DNA from: Flavobacterium nackdongense
GTDB taxonomy: Bacteria > Bacteroidota > Bacteroidia > Flavobacteriales > Flavobacteriaceae
Assembly (NCBI RefSeq): GCF_004355225.1
Contig: NZ_CP037933.1
Span: 1,922,001-1,986,000 of the forward strand
Direction of reading: 5' to 3'
Length of the DNA: 64,000 nucleotides
Part shown: positions 50,874-59,088 of the stretch, one piece after another
Layout: every line of letters begins with the position of its first letter
How positions within the stretch are numbered: position 1 is the first letter of the stretch
Translations under genes and position numbers: made by a program
Notes under the pieces: generated by a model
Database searches by the model: none
Seen by the model: the letters and a program-made list of their open reading frames with translations, nothing else
What the model was told of the DNA's origin: nothing

Positions 50874-51227
50874 TTATTCGACAACTTTTACAGCGTCTGA
50901 ATCGCTAGTTAAATCCGTTATTTTTTCTTTTACTGTCTCCGAAGTAGTGCTTTTGGCTAAATCTTCAGCTTTATCAGCATATTCACTAGCTTTTTCTTTC
51001 ACTGTCGCAATGATGTTGTCAATGGTTTCCTCGGCAGCGGGTACATATTCCATTATTTTTTCCTTTGCAGTTTCTGCTAAATCTTCTACCTTGTCCACAA
51101 GTGGAGTGGCGGCTTCTTTTGTTTTCGCAATGGCTTCTGAGGTGAAACTTTCGGCTTGATTAGCAATCGAATCGACGTCTATATTGGCTTTGCCAAATAG
51201 GTTTTTGAAAAATGATGATACTCCCAT
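50874..51227 (-). CDS. amphipathic helical protein of unknown function
   Basis: A 117-residue protein, almost entirely Ala/Glu/Lys/Asp-rich helix with repeated 11-mer-like segments (AESFTSEAIAKTKEA, VDKVEDLAETAKEK, VKEKASEYADKAEDL), and a short N-terminal MGVSSFFKNLFGKA. This resembles YtxH-like or LEA/apolipoprotein-like proteins that bind membranes or respond to stress. The role is not known. It precedes mscS in the same direction and is separated from it by a terminator. Confidence 0.6.
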   Translation of the reverse strand: MGVSSFFKNLFGKANIDVDSIANQAESFTSEAIAKTKEAATPLVDKVEDLAETAKEKIMEYVPAAEETIDNIIATVKEKASEYADKAEDLAKSTTSETVKEKITDLTSDSDAVKVVE

Positions 51228-51277
51228 TGTGTATTGGTTTAGAATTAGTTAACAATAATAAGGAATTTTATCCTAAC

Positions 51278-53293
51278 TTAAATTAAATTACTAACAATTT
51301 TCTGAAAATCAGTACTTGGAGCAGCGCAGGTTTTGTTTTGGCAAAGATAAAATAGCGTTTGCTCAGCAACAAAACGGTCTTTCAAAAAGGGAAGTTTGGT
51401 TACTTTTTCAAGTCCAGCCAAAACGATATTCGGCAAATACAAAGCGTTGATTTTGCTAGCGTATTCTAATGCCTTTTCCCCACAAATGGCCAATTCCTTA
51501 TTCTCTTCAGAAAAATGCAGAGCCAAATCCATCCAATTCGAATAAGCAGATGGATATTCGATAGTTGGAAGGATATTTTGTAGCATTCGCAAACTTACTT
51601 TTTCGTAAAAGGAGTTTTCAAAATAGATACTCAGTTGGAATAGGTTTTTCCCCATAACCGAATTCGAGGCAGGAATGACATTGTCTTCGGTTTCGAAATG
51701 AGAACTGATTAAGGCTTCATCTAAATTGGAAGTAAAGGTGAAAAAACCTGATTTTTCATCGTAGAAATGTTCCAGACTATAATCGGTCAATTGTTTGGCA
51801 TATTGAAGCCATTTTTCGTCAAAAGTCACTTCATACAAAGCGATAAAGGCAGAAATCACAAAGCAATAATCTTCCAAATATCCGTTGATGGTACTTTTTC
51901 CGTTTTTGTGATTATGGTATAAATTGCCTTCACTTGACCACAAATTTTTGAGTATAAAATCGGCGTTTTTCAATGCCAAATTCAAATAGTTTTCATTTTC
52001 CAATGCTTTGTAGGCGTCAACAAAACCTTTGAGCATTATAGCATTCCACGAAGTTAAACATTTATCATCTAATCTCGGTTTGGCTCTTTTTTCTCTTTTG
52101 ATATAAAGGATTTTCTCCCAAAATTGTTTCTTTTTTTGAAGTGTTGCTTCGGATATAGTATTACTTTTTGCAATGTCTTTGAGACTTTTATTTTGAATCA
52201 AAACATAGTTTTCGTCTTCCCACAATCCGAAGGAATTGATGTTGAACACTTGACTAAACAATTCGAAATCATCGCCTATAATGGTCTTCAATTCGGGAAT
52301 TTTCCAAACATAAAAAGCACCTTCTTCGAGATGATTTTCGGAATTGAGACTATCGGCATCGAGTGCGCAATAAAACCCAGCTTCTGGACTCATTAATTCC
52401 CTTTCGATAAAGGACAGCGTTTTTTCGACCACTTCTTTATAAAGAGGATTTTTGGTCAATTTATAGGCGTCAGAGTATAACGAAACGAGTTGTCCATTAT
52501 CATAAAGCATTTTTTCGAAATGCGGAACATGCCATTTGTTATCTACGGAATAACGCGAAAATCCACCGTCAACGGTATCAAAAATCCCTCCGTAAGCCAT
52601 TCGAGTTAAAGTGAGATTAACAAAATCGAATAGCTTCATATCATTTTTTTGGAAAGCATAACGCATTAAAAAATGATAATTATTGGGCATCATAAATTTT
52701 GGCGAACGAGACATTCCACCAAAATCCAAATCGAAATCTTCTTTCCATTTTTGGACTAATAGACTTAAATCAGTGGTGTGAAATTCAGATTCAGATTTCA
52801 AGTTGTCGACAATACTCAAAGATTGAATTCCTTGATGCAGTTTCTCGGCATAATCAATCACTTTTTCAGAATTCGATTGATAGACTTGCTGCAATTGACC
52901 TAGAGTTTCCATCCATTCTTCTTTCCTGAAATAAGTTCCTCCCCAAATGGGTCTGCCATCGGGAAGTGCAACCACATTCAACGGCCATCCGCCGCGACGA
53001 GTCATCAGCTGAACGGCTTTCATATAGACTGCATCTACATCAGGGCGTTCTTCGCGATCGACTTTGATGTTGATGAAACTTTTATTCATGACCTCGGCCA
53101 CTTTCTGGTCTTCGAAACTTTCGTGCTCCATAACGTGGCACCAATGGCAAGCCGAGTACCCAATACTTATGATAATGAGGCTATTTTTTTCTTTGGCTTC
53201 GGCCAATGAATTGACATTCCAAGCTTTCCAATGCACAGGATTGTTAGCGTGTTGCAGTAAATACGGACTGGTTTCTTGAGAAAGTAAATTCAT
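51278..53293 (-). CDS. thioredoxin domain-containing protein, DUF255 (YyaL/SPATA20) family
   Basis: A 671-residue protein with an N-terminal thioredoxin-like domain: HANNPVHWKAW, the redox motif CHWC at 49-52 (GYSACHWCHVMEHESF), and VDREERPDVDAVYM. The remainder is an (alpha/alpha)6-like domain with GGFSRYSVDNKWHVPHFEKM and SWNAIMLKGFVDAYKAL. Function of the family is uncertain (redox or sugar-binding roles proposed). Length and order match the family. It lies upstream of the small amphipathic protein gene and downstream of nifU. Confidence 0.9.
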   Translation of the reverse strand: MNLLSQETSPYLLQHANNPVHWKAWNVNSLAEAKEKNSLIIISIGYSACHWCHVMEHESFEDQKVAEVMNKSFINIKVDREERPDVDAVYMKAVQLMTRRGGWPLNVVALPDGRPIWGGTYFRKEEWMETLGQLQQVYQSNSEKVIDYAEKLHQGIQSLSIVDNLKSESEFHTTDLSLLVQKWKEDFDLDFGGMSRSPKFMMPNNYHFLMRYAFQKNDMKLFDFVNLTLTRMAYGGIFDTVDGGFSRYSVDNKWHVPHFEKMLYDNGQLVSLYSDAYKLTKNPLYKEVVEKTLSFIERELMSPEAGFYCALDADSLNSENHLEEGAFYVWKIPELKTIIGDDFELFSQVFNINSFGLWEDENYVLIQNKSLKDIAKSNTISEATLQKKKQFWEKILYIKREKRAKPRLDDKCLTSWNAIMLKGFVDAYKALENENYLNLALKNADFILKNLWSSEGNLYHNHKNGKSTINGYLEDYCFVISAFIALYEVTFDEKWLQYAKQLTDYSLEHFYDEKSGFFTFTSNLDEALISSHFETEDNVIPASNSVMGKNLFQLSIYFENSFYEKVSLRMLQNILPTIEYPSAYSNWMDLALHFSEENKELAICGEKALEYASKINALYLPNIVLAGLEKVTKLPFLKDRFVAEQTLFYLCQNKTCAAPSTDFQKIVSNLI

Positions 53294-53337
53294 TATTTGA
53301 GAAATTTGTTGACTCTAATCTGGAAACTGAAAACGCT

Positions 53338-54237
53338 TTATCCGTTGACAGCTTCCACTTTAATTTCTTCGTCGTTCAACATACTTTTCAGCATATTTTC
53401 TATGCCACTTTTTAAAGTAAAAGTAGAAGAAGGGCAACCGCTGCAAGCACCTTGAAGAACTACTTTTACAATTTTATCCGTTTCATCATAGGATTCAAAA
53501 GCGATATTTCCACCATCGGCTTGAACGGCTGGTTTTACATATTCTTCTAAAATATTGATGATTTGTTGGGAAGTGACATCAAGATGATCGAATTCTTGGT
53601 TTTTCACTTTTTCTTGTTCGGCTTTGGCAACAATCAAACTTTCGTCAAGTACAGTTCCTCCGTTTTCGATGTATTGTTTGATAAAAGTTCTCAATTCCAA
53701 CGTGATTTCATCCCAGTTATTGATGTCGTATTTGGTTACTGAAATATAATTTTCGTCGATAAAAAGTTCTTTTACATACGGAAATTTGAAAAGTTCTTTG
53801 GCCAATGGTGAAGCTTCGGTTTGATCGATATTTTTGAATTCAACGGCACTTTTGGTCAGCATTCTGCTTACTACAAATTTCAAAGCGGAAGGATTTGGAG
53901 TAGTTTCGCCATAAACAGTGATGGGTTGTTTTTGTGTTTTGTTTTCAGATGGAGTAACAATGACGCCTCCGTCGGCAACAAATTTTTCGATTTGTTCCGC
54001 CACAGCATCTTTTACATCTTCCCATTCTACTATGCTAAATTTTTCGATGGCAATAAAATTTCCAGAGATATAAACTGTTTTTACAAACGGCAGGTAAAAA
54101 AGTTGTTGGGCAAGCGGAGAATTCTTGGTCTCATCGATATTTTTGAATTCAAAACTCTCGTTATTAGTGATGAAATCTTCGAATTCAAATTTTAAAATAC
54201 TTGGATTTTGCGTTTCTTTGATGGTTATTTTTGACAT
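53338..54237 (-). CDS. NifU family iron-sulfur protein with two Nfu_N domains
   Basis: A 299-residue Fe-S carrier. Two similar N-terminal domains occur in tandem: residues ~1-90 (ESFEFKNIDETKNSPLAQQLF, LPFVKTVYISGNFIAIEKFS) and ~107-195 (AVEFKNIDQTEASPLAKELF, FPYVKELFIDENYISVTKYD). The C-terminal NifU domain has the cluster-binding C265-x2-C268 (GACSGCPSS) and QADGGNIAFES. It is expected to deliver [4Fe-4S] clusters to target proteins. A TATCTTTG box (minus 54272-54265) lies 28 bases upstream. Confidence 0.9.
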   Translation of the reverse strand: MSKITIKETQNPSILKFEFEDFITNNESFEFKNIDETKNSPLAQQLFYLPFVKTVYISGNFIAIEKFSIVEWEDVKDAVAEQIEKFVADGGVIVTPSENKTQKQPITVYGETTPNPSALKFVVSRMLTKSAVEFKNIDQTEASPLAKELFKFPYVKELFIDENYISVTKYDINNWDEITLELRTFIKQYIENGGTVLDESLIVAKAEQEKVKNQEFDHLDVTSQQIINILEEYVKPAVQADGGNIAFESYDETDKIVKVVLQGACSGCPSSTFTLKSGIENMLKSMLNDEEIKVEAVNG

Positions 54238-54264
54238 AATTTTTTTAATTTTTTACAAATTTAA

Positions 54265-54272
54265 CAAAGATA
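54265..54272 (-). promoter_or_regulatory. -7 element TATCTTTG for the NifU-family gene
   Basis: CAAAGATA on the plus strand is TATCTTTG on the minus strand, 28 bases before the start at 54237. No -33 TTG at the usual spacing. Confidence 0.5.
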
Positions 54273-54287
54273 TTTTCCACTATTGAC

Positions 54288-54295
54288 TATATTTG
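54288..54295 (+). promoter_or_regulatory. -7 element TATATTTG, divergent, for the PorP/SprF gene
   Basis: TATATTTG on the plus strand lies 101 bases before the porP-type ATG, back-to-back with the nifU box. The long leader lowers confidence. Confidence 0.4.
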
Positions 54296-54396
54296 ATTTT
54301 TTAAAGAATAAATTAACGTATAAAACGTTTTAAGTTAAAATGTAATTCTGTTTTTTATTTAATTGAGCCCCCAATTCTAAATATAATACTTTTTGA

Positions 54397-55395
54397 ATGA
54401 ATCATACATTTAAGATTTTTATAGTTCTATTTTTTATAGCACACAGTTCCTTTTCGCAATTAGGAATTCCTGTCTATTCTGACTATTTGTCTGACAATTA
54501 TTATTTGCTGCATCCCTCGATGGCTGGTGCTGCAAATTGTGATAAAATCAGACTTACCGCACGAAAACAATGGTTCGATCAGACGGATGCTCCGGCGCTG
54601 CAAACGCTAAGTTATAACGGAAGAGTCGGCGAAAAATCGGGTATCGGGATTATTCTTTTTAATGATAAAAATGGGTATCATTCTCAAAAAGGTGCCAAGT
54701 TGACTTATGCGCATCATTTGATGTTCTCTCGTGATGAGATTGATTTGAATCAGTTGTCCTTTGGGATGAGTGCCGATTTTTCTCAAAGCCAATTGGATGA
54801 AACTGAGTTTTTGCAATCAGGAGATTTTGACCCTATTATCAACGGAATTATAGTGCAAGATGCCTCTTATTTCAATCTGGATATCGGGGCCTCATACAAT
54901 TATCTCGATTTTTATGTGCACGGAACAATACAGAATATTATTGAAACCAAAAGAAAAATTTATACCGAATTTGAAAGTGCCAATTTGCGAAAGTATTTGT
55001 TGAGTGCGGGTTATGTTTTTGGGGATGCAGACAAAATTCTTTGGGAGCCATCGCTAATGTTTCAGTTGGTGGATCAAACTAAAGAAAAGTCGATTGATAT
55101 CAATATGAAGGCTTATAAAAATTTCGAATTCGGAAAACTTTGGGCCGCCTTATCGTACAGAACCAGTTTTGATGGTGCAGAATATTTGAGCGGAAGCGGT
55201 GTTTCCTCGCAAAAATTGCAATATTTCACTCCAATTTTTGGGGTAAATTATAAGAAATTTATGTTTGCCTATACTTATTCTTACCTTACTGGAGATGTCA
55301 ATTTTGACACTGGAGGTTTTCATCAAATTACGTTGGGAATTGATCTAAATTGCAAACGCGAAAAATACCATTGTAATTGTCCTGCTATTAATTAA
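54397..55395 (+). CDS. type IX secretion system membrane protein, PorP/SprF family
   Basis: A 332-residue outer-membrane beta-barrel. The signal (IFIVLFFIAHSSFSQ) is followed by the family start LGIPVYSDYLSDNYYLLHPSMAG (here given as two parts: PVYSDYLSDN and YLLHPSMAGA) and CDKIRLTARKQWF; TYAHHLMF, GMSADFSQSQL and DFYVHGTIQNI are further hallmarks. SprF-type proteins anchor or export surface adhesins such as SprB during gliding. Neighbour of a gamma-carbonic anhydrase gene; no adhesin gene lies next to it in this window. Confidence 0.9.
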   Translation: MNHTFKIFIVLFFIAHSSFSQLGIPVYSDYLSDNYYLLHPSMAGAANCDKIRLTARKQWFDQTDAPALQTLSYNGRVGEKSGIGIILFNDKNGYHSQKGAKLTYAHHLMFSRDEIDLNQLSFGMSADFSQSQLDETEFLQSGDFDPIINGIIVQDASYFNLDIGASYNYLDFYVHGTIQNIIETKRKIYTEFESANLRKYLLSAGYVFGDADKILWEPSLMFQLVDQTKEKSIDINMKAYKNFEFGKLWAALSYRTSFDGAEYLSGSGVSSQKLQYFTPIFGVNYKKFMFAYTYSYLTGDVNFDTGGFHQITLGIDLNCKREKYHCNCPAIN

Positions 55396-55412
55396 GCAAA
55401 ATTCATCAAAAT

Positions 55413-55420
55413 TAAATTTG
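55413..55420 (+). promoter_or_regulatory. -7 element TAAATTTG for the gamma-carbonic anhydrase gene
   Basis: TAAATTTG ends three bases before the ATG at 55424, so the message would be leaderless. It includes the TTG that opens a slightly longer reading frame at 55418. Confidence 0.55.
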
Positions 55421-55423
55421 TAT

Positions 55424-55942
55424 ATGCTAATAAAATCTGTCAACGGAAAAACCCCTGCTATTCCTGAGGATTGTTATGTAGCCGAAAATGCCACTATTGT
55501 TGGTGAAGTTAGTTTTGGGCATTCTTGCAGCGTTTGGTTCAATGCTGTTGTACGCGGCGATGTCCATTTTATAACCATCGGTAACAAAGTGAATATTCAA
55601 GATGGCGCTATCATTCATTGCACCTACAAAAAGCACCCTACAATTATCGGAAATAATGTGTCTATTGGACATAATGCTTTGGTTCACGGATGCACCATTC
55701 ACGATAATGTTTTGATAGGAATGGGAGCTATTGTGATGGATAATTGCGTGGTGAATAGTAATTCTATAATTGCTGCTGGTGCTGTTGTTACTCAAAACAC
55801 AGTGGTGGAATCGGGCAGTATTTATGCTGGAGTTCCGGCTAAAAAAGTCAAAGAGATTGATCAGTCCGATTTTGCAGGCGAGATTGAGCGTATTGCCAAT
55901 AATTATGTGATGTATTCTAGTTGGTATAAGCCGCAAGAATAA
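55424..55942 (+). CDS. gamma-carbonic anhydrase family protein
   Basis: A 172-residue left-handed beta-helix protein with hexapeptide repeats (SVWFNAVVRGDV, IGNKVNIQDGAIIHC, IGNNVSIGHNALVHGC, VLIGMGAIVMDNCVV). The three metal histidines fall in AIIHC, IGHNA and LVHGC. This subgroup (YrdA/PaaY-like) binds zinc or iron; true carbonic anhydrase activity varies. The ATG at 55424 is preferred to a TTG two codons earlier because that TTG lies in the promoter. Starts 28 bases after the PorP/SprF stop. Confidence 0.9.
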   Translation: MLIKSVNGKTPAIPEDCYVAENATIVGEVSFGHSCSVWFNAVVRGDVHFITIGNKVNIQDGAIIHCTYKKHPTIIGNNVSIGHNALVHGCTIHDNVLIGMGAIVMDNCVVNSNSIIAAGAVVTQNTVVESGSIYAGVPAKKVKEIDQSDFAGEIERIANNYVMYSSWYKPQE

Positions 55943-55982
55943 CTTTGAGACAAAGCAACAGTTTCAAAGCTAAAAAATCAGC

Positions 55983-56120
55983 CACAAATTACACAAATTA
56001 CACAAATTACACAAATTTAGATGTCATAATATTCCACTAATCTGCCAAAGGCAGATTAAATTTGTGTAATTATATTTTTAGAAGCACTAAAATTTGTGCA
56101 AATTTGTGTAATTCGTGGTA
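55983..56120. repeat. palindromic element with 9-bp tandem repeats (MITE-like)
   Basis: Four tandem CACAAATTA units (55983-56018, 9-bp period) begin the element. AATCTGCC-AAA-GGCAGATT (56039-56057) is a central hairpin. The right part, ATTTGTGTAATT and AAATTTGTGTAATTCGTGG, is the inverted counterpart of the left end CCACAAATTACACAAATT. The whole therefore looks like a 138-bp element with inverted ends, between two convergent genes. No transposase is associated. Confidence 0.7.
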
Positions 56121-56164
56121 ACAAAATAACTGCGGAGTTTGCCCTACATAATATCTTATGGTCT

Positions 56165-56941
56165 TCAAAAATCTTTTTCAATTATTTCATATTGGTTTCT
56201 CAAAATATCCGACAGCACTTTTGGATTGGAGTTGGTATAAAAAATTGGTTTTCTATTTTCAATCGATGAAAAGCCTACTTTTTCTTTCAAAACATTTTGT
56301 GTTTGCCTCGCGACTGCTTCTCCTGAATCGATTATCTGAATATGCGGCGGAAGAATTTTTTTGATTTGCGGAATCAAATAAGGATAATGACTGCATCCTA
56401 AGACCAAATAATCAATGTTAGCTTCGATCATTGGCGCGAGATAGGATTCTAGTAATTGTATCATTTCAAGCGAGTTTATTTTTCCGTTTTCGATGAGTTG
56501 TACCAAGCCGTGACCTACCTGTTCGATGATTTTTGTATCCTGAAATTTTTCGACATTTTTATTAAAAAGTTCGCTATTCAAAGTGCCTTGCGTGGCAAGA
56601 ATTCCGATGGTTTGTGTTTTCGAATGGGTCGCTGCAGGTTTGATGGCGGGTTCAATCCCGATAAAGGGCAAGTTGTATTTGGCTCTCAATTCCTGAATAG
56701 CATTGGTCGTGGCGGTATTGCAAGCCACTACTATTAATTTGCAGTCCAAACCAAGCAAGAATTCGGTGTTTTTGATACTTAGTGCAATAATTTCGGCTTT
56801 CGATTTTTGACCGTAGGGGGCGTTTTTGCTATCGGCTAAATAAATGGTTTGTTCGTGGGGAAGCAATTGATGAATTTCAGCCCAAATAGAAGTACCTCCG
56901 ATGCCAGAGTCAAAAATTCCTATTGGGCGATTGTTATCCAT
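56165..56941 (-). CDS. murI: glutamate racemase
   Basis: A 258-residue cofactor-independent racemase supplying D-glutamate for peptidoglycan. The active-site residues are visible: IGIFDSGIGGTS (Asp11, Ser12), Cys74 in VACNTATTNA, and Cys183 with His185 in LGCSHYPYL. It is the last gene of the envelope cluster nadK-porG-uppS-bamA-ompH-ompH-murI; a strong hairpin separates it from the ompH gene, so it is partly or fully independent. Confidence 0.95.
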   Translation of the reverse strand: MDNNRPIGIFDSGIGGTSIWAEIHQLLPHEQTIYLADSKNAPYGQKSKAEIIALSIKNTEFLLGLDCKLIVVACNTATTNAIQELRAKYNLPFIGIEPAIKPAATHSKTQTIGILATQGTLNSELFNKNVEKFQDTKIIEQVGHGLVQLIENGKINSLEMIQLLESYLAPMIEANIDYLVLGCSHYPYLIPQIKKILPPHIQIIDSGEAVARQTQNVLKEKVGFSSIENRKPIFYTNSNPKVLSDILRNQYEIIEKDF

Positions 56942-56990
56942 AACAACAAAGTTAGGTGCAACTTTTTTAAAATCCTAAAATTGATCGTAT

Positions 56991-57026
56991 AAAAAAAACG
57001 CTCAACCATTTTTTTTGTTGAGCGTT
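56991..57026 (-). terminator. Rho-independent terminator after ompH
   Basis: AACGCTCAAC (56997-57006) pairs with GTTGAGCGTT (57017-57026). On the minus strand it is followed by a run of eight Ts, ending the bamA-ompH transcript before murI. Confidence 0.9.
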
Positions 57027-57048
57027 TTGTGAGTTTACTAGATTTTTC

Positions 57049-57549
57049 TTAGAAACCTAAATCTTTTTTAACGTCTACAGTTAAGTTAGGTCCGTCTGCA
57101 AGTAAAAGTGTAGAACCGTCAAGAACATATTGAAAACCTTTGGCTTTACCCACTTTTTGGATAGAAGCTCTTACTTTTTCGTAGATAGGTTTAGTGATTT
57201 CTTCTTGTTTGGTTTGCAATTCTTTTTGTGCATTTTGTCCGTAATCTTGGATTCTTTTTTGCATATCTTGAACCTCTTTTTGACGTTCTGCATTTACTGC
57301 ATCGGTTACTGTTGCAGCCTCTGCGTCATACTTTTTAAGTTTTGTCTGAAATTCTTCAGCCATTTTTTTGTACTCTGCATCATAGGTTTTGCTCAAGGTC
57401 TCCAATTGTTTTTGAGCGTCAATCATTGCAGGCATTTTTGTCATAATGTCGCTTACATCCACGTGAGCTGCCTTCGCTTGCGCATTAATTGTTTGGCTGG
57501 CTCCTAAAATAAGTATTGCAGCAATTAGTAAAGTTTTGATTTGTTTCAT
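57049..57549 (-). CDS. OmpH/Skp family periplasmic chaperone (short)
   Basis: A 166-residue exported chaperone (signal ending ASQTINAQ). HVDVSDIMTKMPAMIDAQKQ, a long charged helix pair (LKKYDAEAATVTDAVNAERQ) and the C-terminal VRASIQKVGKAKGFQYVLD match Skp/OmpH, a trimeric jellyfish-like holder of unfolded outer-membrane proteins. The longer paralogue is directly upstream, 16 bases away, and bamA precedes both; all three serve outer-membrane protein assembly. Confidence 0.9.
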   Translation of the reverse strand: MKQIKTLLIAAILILGASQTINAQAKAAHVDVSDIMTKMPAMIDAQKQLETLSKTYDAEYKKMAEEFQTKLKKYDAEAATVTDAVNAERQKEVQDMQKRIQDYGQNAQKELQTKQEEITKPIYEKVRASIQKVGKAKGFQYVLDGSTLLLADGPNLTVDVKKDLGF

Positions 57550-57565
57550 CGTTTTAAATTATTAA

Positions 57566-59053
57566 TTAATTATTGTTTGTATTCTCTTTTGTTGTTTTTA
57601 ATTTCTCTTCTTGCGCTTTTTTAGCGGCTTCTCGATCTTCTAGTATTTTTTTTCTTTTTTCTTCCAGCGCCTTTTTGCGTTCTTCGATTATTTTGTTCCG
57701 ATCCTCAATAGTTTTTGCTCTGGCATCGGCTTGTTTTTGTTTTTCAATTTCTGCTGCTGTTTTAGTTGTTGTTTCTTTCGTCGCAGCAGTTTCTGGAACA
57801 GTTTTGGCTGCTTCCGTATTGGTTTTAGTATCTTCTTTTACAGTATTCTCAGAAACCGTGCCAGTTTTTTTTGCGTCTTTAGCTTCTAGGGCTTGTTGTC
57901 TTTTCGCTTCTTGTGCTTTTTTACTTTCTTCCGCTGCTTTTTTGCGGTCTTCAAGCGTTTTTGCTCGGGCGTCGGCTTGTTTTTGTTTTGCTTCTGCAGC
58001 AGCTGTTGAGGCTTCTGCAGCCTTCGTGGCTTTCGTCTCGGCTTCATTTCCTGCAGTTGGTGGGGCTGCTGAGGGTGTCGGAGTACCGGTCGTTTTCTTG
58101 GCTGCTCTGTCCGAAAGAATTTGTTGCCTTTTTTCTTCTTGTGCTTTTCTATTTTCTTCTGCTAGCTTTTTGCGGTCTTCCAGTGTTTTTGCTCTAGCGT
58201 CGGCTTGCGCTTGCTTGGCGGCCGCCGCAGCTGATTCTTTATCCGCGGGACTTGCAGCAGGACTAGCTGTGTTCGCAGCAGCAGGTGCAACCGTACCGGT
58301 TTTTTTGGCTGCTCTATCGGCAATGATTTTTTGTTTTCTTTCTTCTGCCGCTTTTCTTCGTTCTTCTTCGGCTAACAATCGGTTGGCAATTACGGCATCG
58401 CGAGCAGCTTTTTTTGCATCTAATGATTTTTGTTTTTTTGCCAAATCAGGATTGTCGTACATGGCTTCTTCCTTGGCTTCTTTTTCGGCTTCTTCTTTGA
58501 GTTGTTTTTTGGTTAGCTGTTCTCTTTTTTCGGTTTTATTCAAAATACGAACAATTTGATCGCTGATGTCATATCTTCTTGCGGCAAAAAGCATCGTCAT
58601 GTCGGAAGTTTTATCAAAAATAAAATCATATTTTTTTACTTCGGCGATGTCTTGCACAATTGAAAAAACCTGGTCTTGAATGGGTTTTGTCAAACCATTT
58701 TTCTGGGTCATTAAGTCTCCATTTGGACCAAATCTTTTTTGTTGATAGTCTAATAACTCGTTTTCAAGGAACGCTATTTCGCTAATTCTTTCTTCGACCA
58801 AGCCTTTTGTCAGCAAGGCTTTTTCTGCTTTTAGCGCTTCTTTTAGTTTGCTTATTTCTGTTTTTTTGGCTTCAATTTCTTGCTTCCATTTTTGGGCCTT
58901 TTGTTCTAGTTGGGTTTGGGCTTCGGTGTAACCTGGAACATTTTGCAAAATGTATTCCATGTCAATATAACCTACTTTTGTACCTCTAGTTTGAGCCTGT
59001 ATCGAATTTGCTACAAATAGAGCCAAAAATATAAATAAATATCCTTTTCTCAT
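57566..59053 (-). CDS. OmpH family protein with repetitive C-terminal extension
   Basis: A 495-residue paralogue of the next gene. Residues ~20-185 are an OmpH/Skp domain (TKVGYIDMEYILQNVPGYTE, VQDIAEVKKYDFIFDKTSD). The remaining ~300 residues are low-complexity Lys/Glu/Ala helix made of about four imperfect units of ~45-70 residues with the core QADARAKTLEDRKK and KRQQILSDRAAKK, separated by Pro/Ala/Thr linkers. The normal family length is ~170 residues. The extension likely forms long flexible coiled arms in the periplasm. Confidence 0.85.
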   Translation of the reverse strand: MRKGYLFIFLALFVANSIQAQTRGTKVGYIDMEYILQNVPGYTEAQTQLEQKAQKWKQEIEAKKTEISKLKEALKAEKALLTKGLVEERISEIAFLENELLDYQQKRFGPNGDLMTQKNGLTKPIQDQVFSIVQDIAEVKKYDFIFDKTSDMTMLFAARRYDISDQIVRILNKTEKREQLTKKQLKEEAEKEAKEEAMYDNPDLAKKQKSLDAKKAARDAVIANRLLAEEERRKAAEERKQKIIADRAAKKTGTVAPAAANTASPAASPADKESAAAAAKQAQADARAKTLEDRKKLAEENRKAQEEKRQQILSDRAAKKTTGTPTPSAAPPTAGNEAETKATKAAEASTAAAEAKQKQADARAKTLEDRKKAAEESKKAQEAKRQQALEAKDAKKTGTVSENTVKEDTKTNTEAAKTVPETAATKETTTKTAAEIEKQKQADARAKTIEDRNKIIEERKKALEEKRKKILEDREAAKKAQEEKLKTTKENTNNN

Positions 59054-59088
59054 AACTTTACTGTATTAGAAAAATTTATATCCAACTA

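Noticed and set aside
54288..54396. Riboswitch in the PorP/SprF leader
   Set aside because: The 100-base leader is AT-rich with no conserved fold that I can recognise.
55427..55936. A 169-codon minus-strand frame
   Set aside because: Antisense to the gamma-carbonic anhydrase gene; the His/Asn-rich composition mirrors the hexapeptide repeats.
55983..56018. CRISPR-like tandem repeats
   Set aside because: The 9-bp units are adjacent with no spacers and no cas genes are present.
57573..58559. A 328-codon plus-strand frame
   Set aside because: It is exactly antisense to the Lys/Glu/Ala-rich ompH extension; its Ser/Phe/Ala-rich composition is the mirror of that low-complexity sequence.
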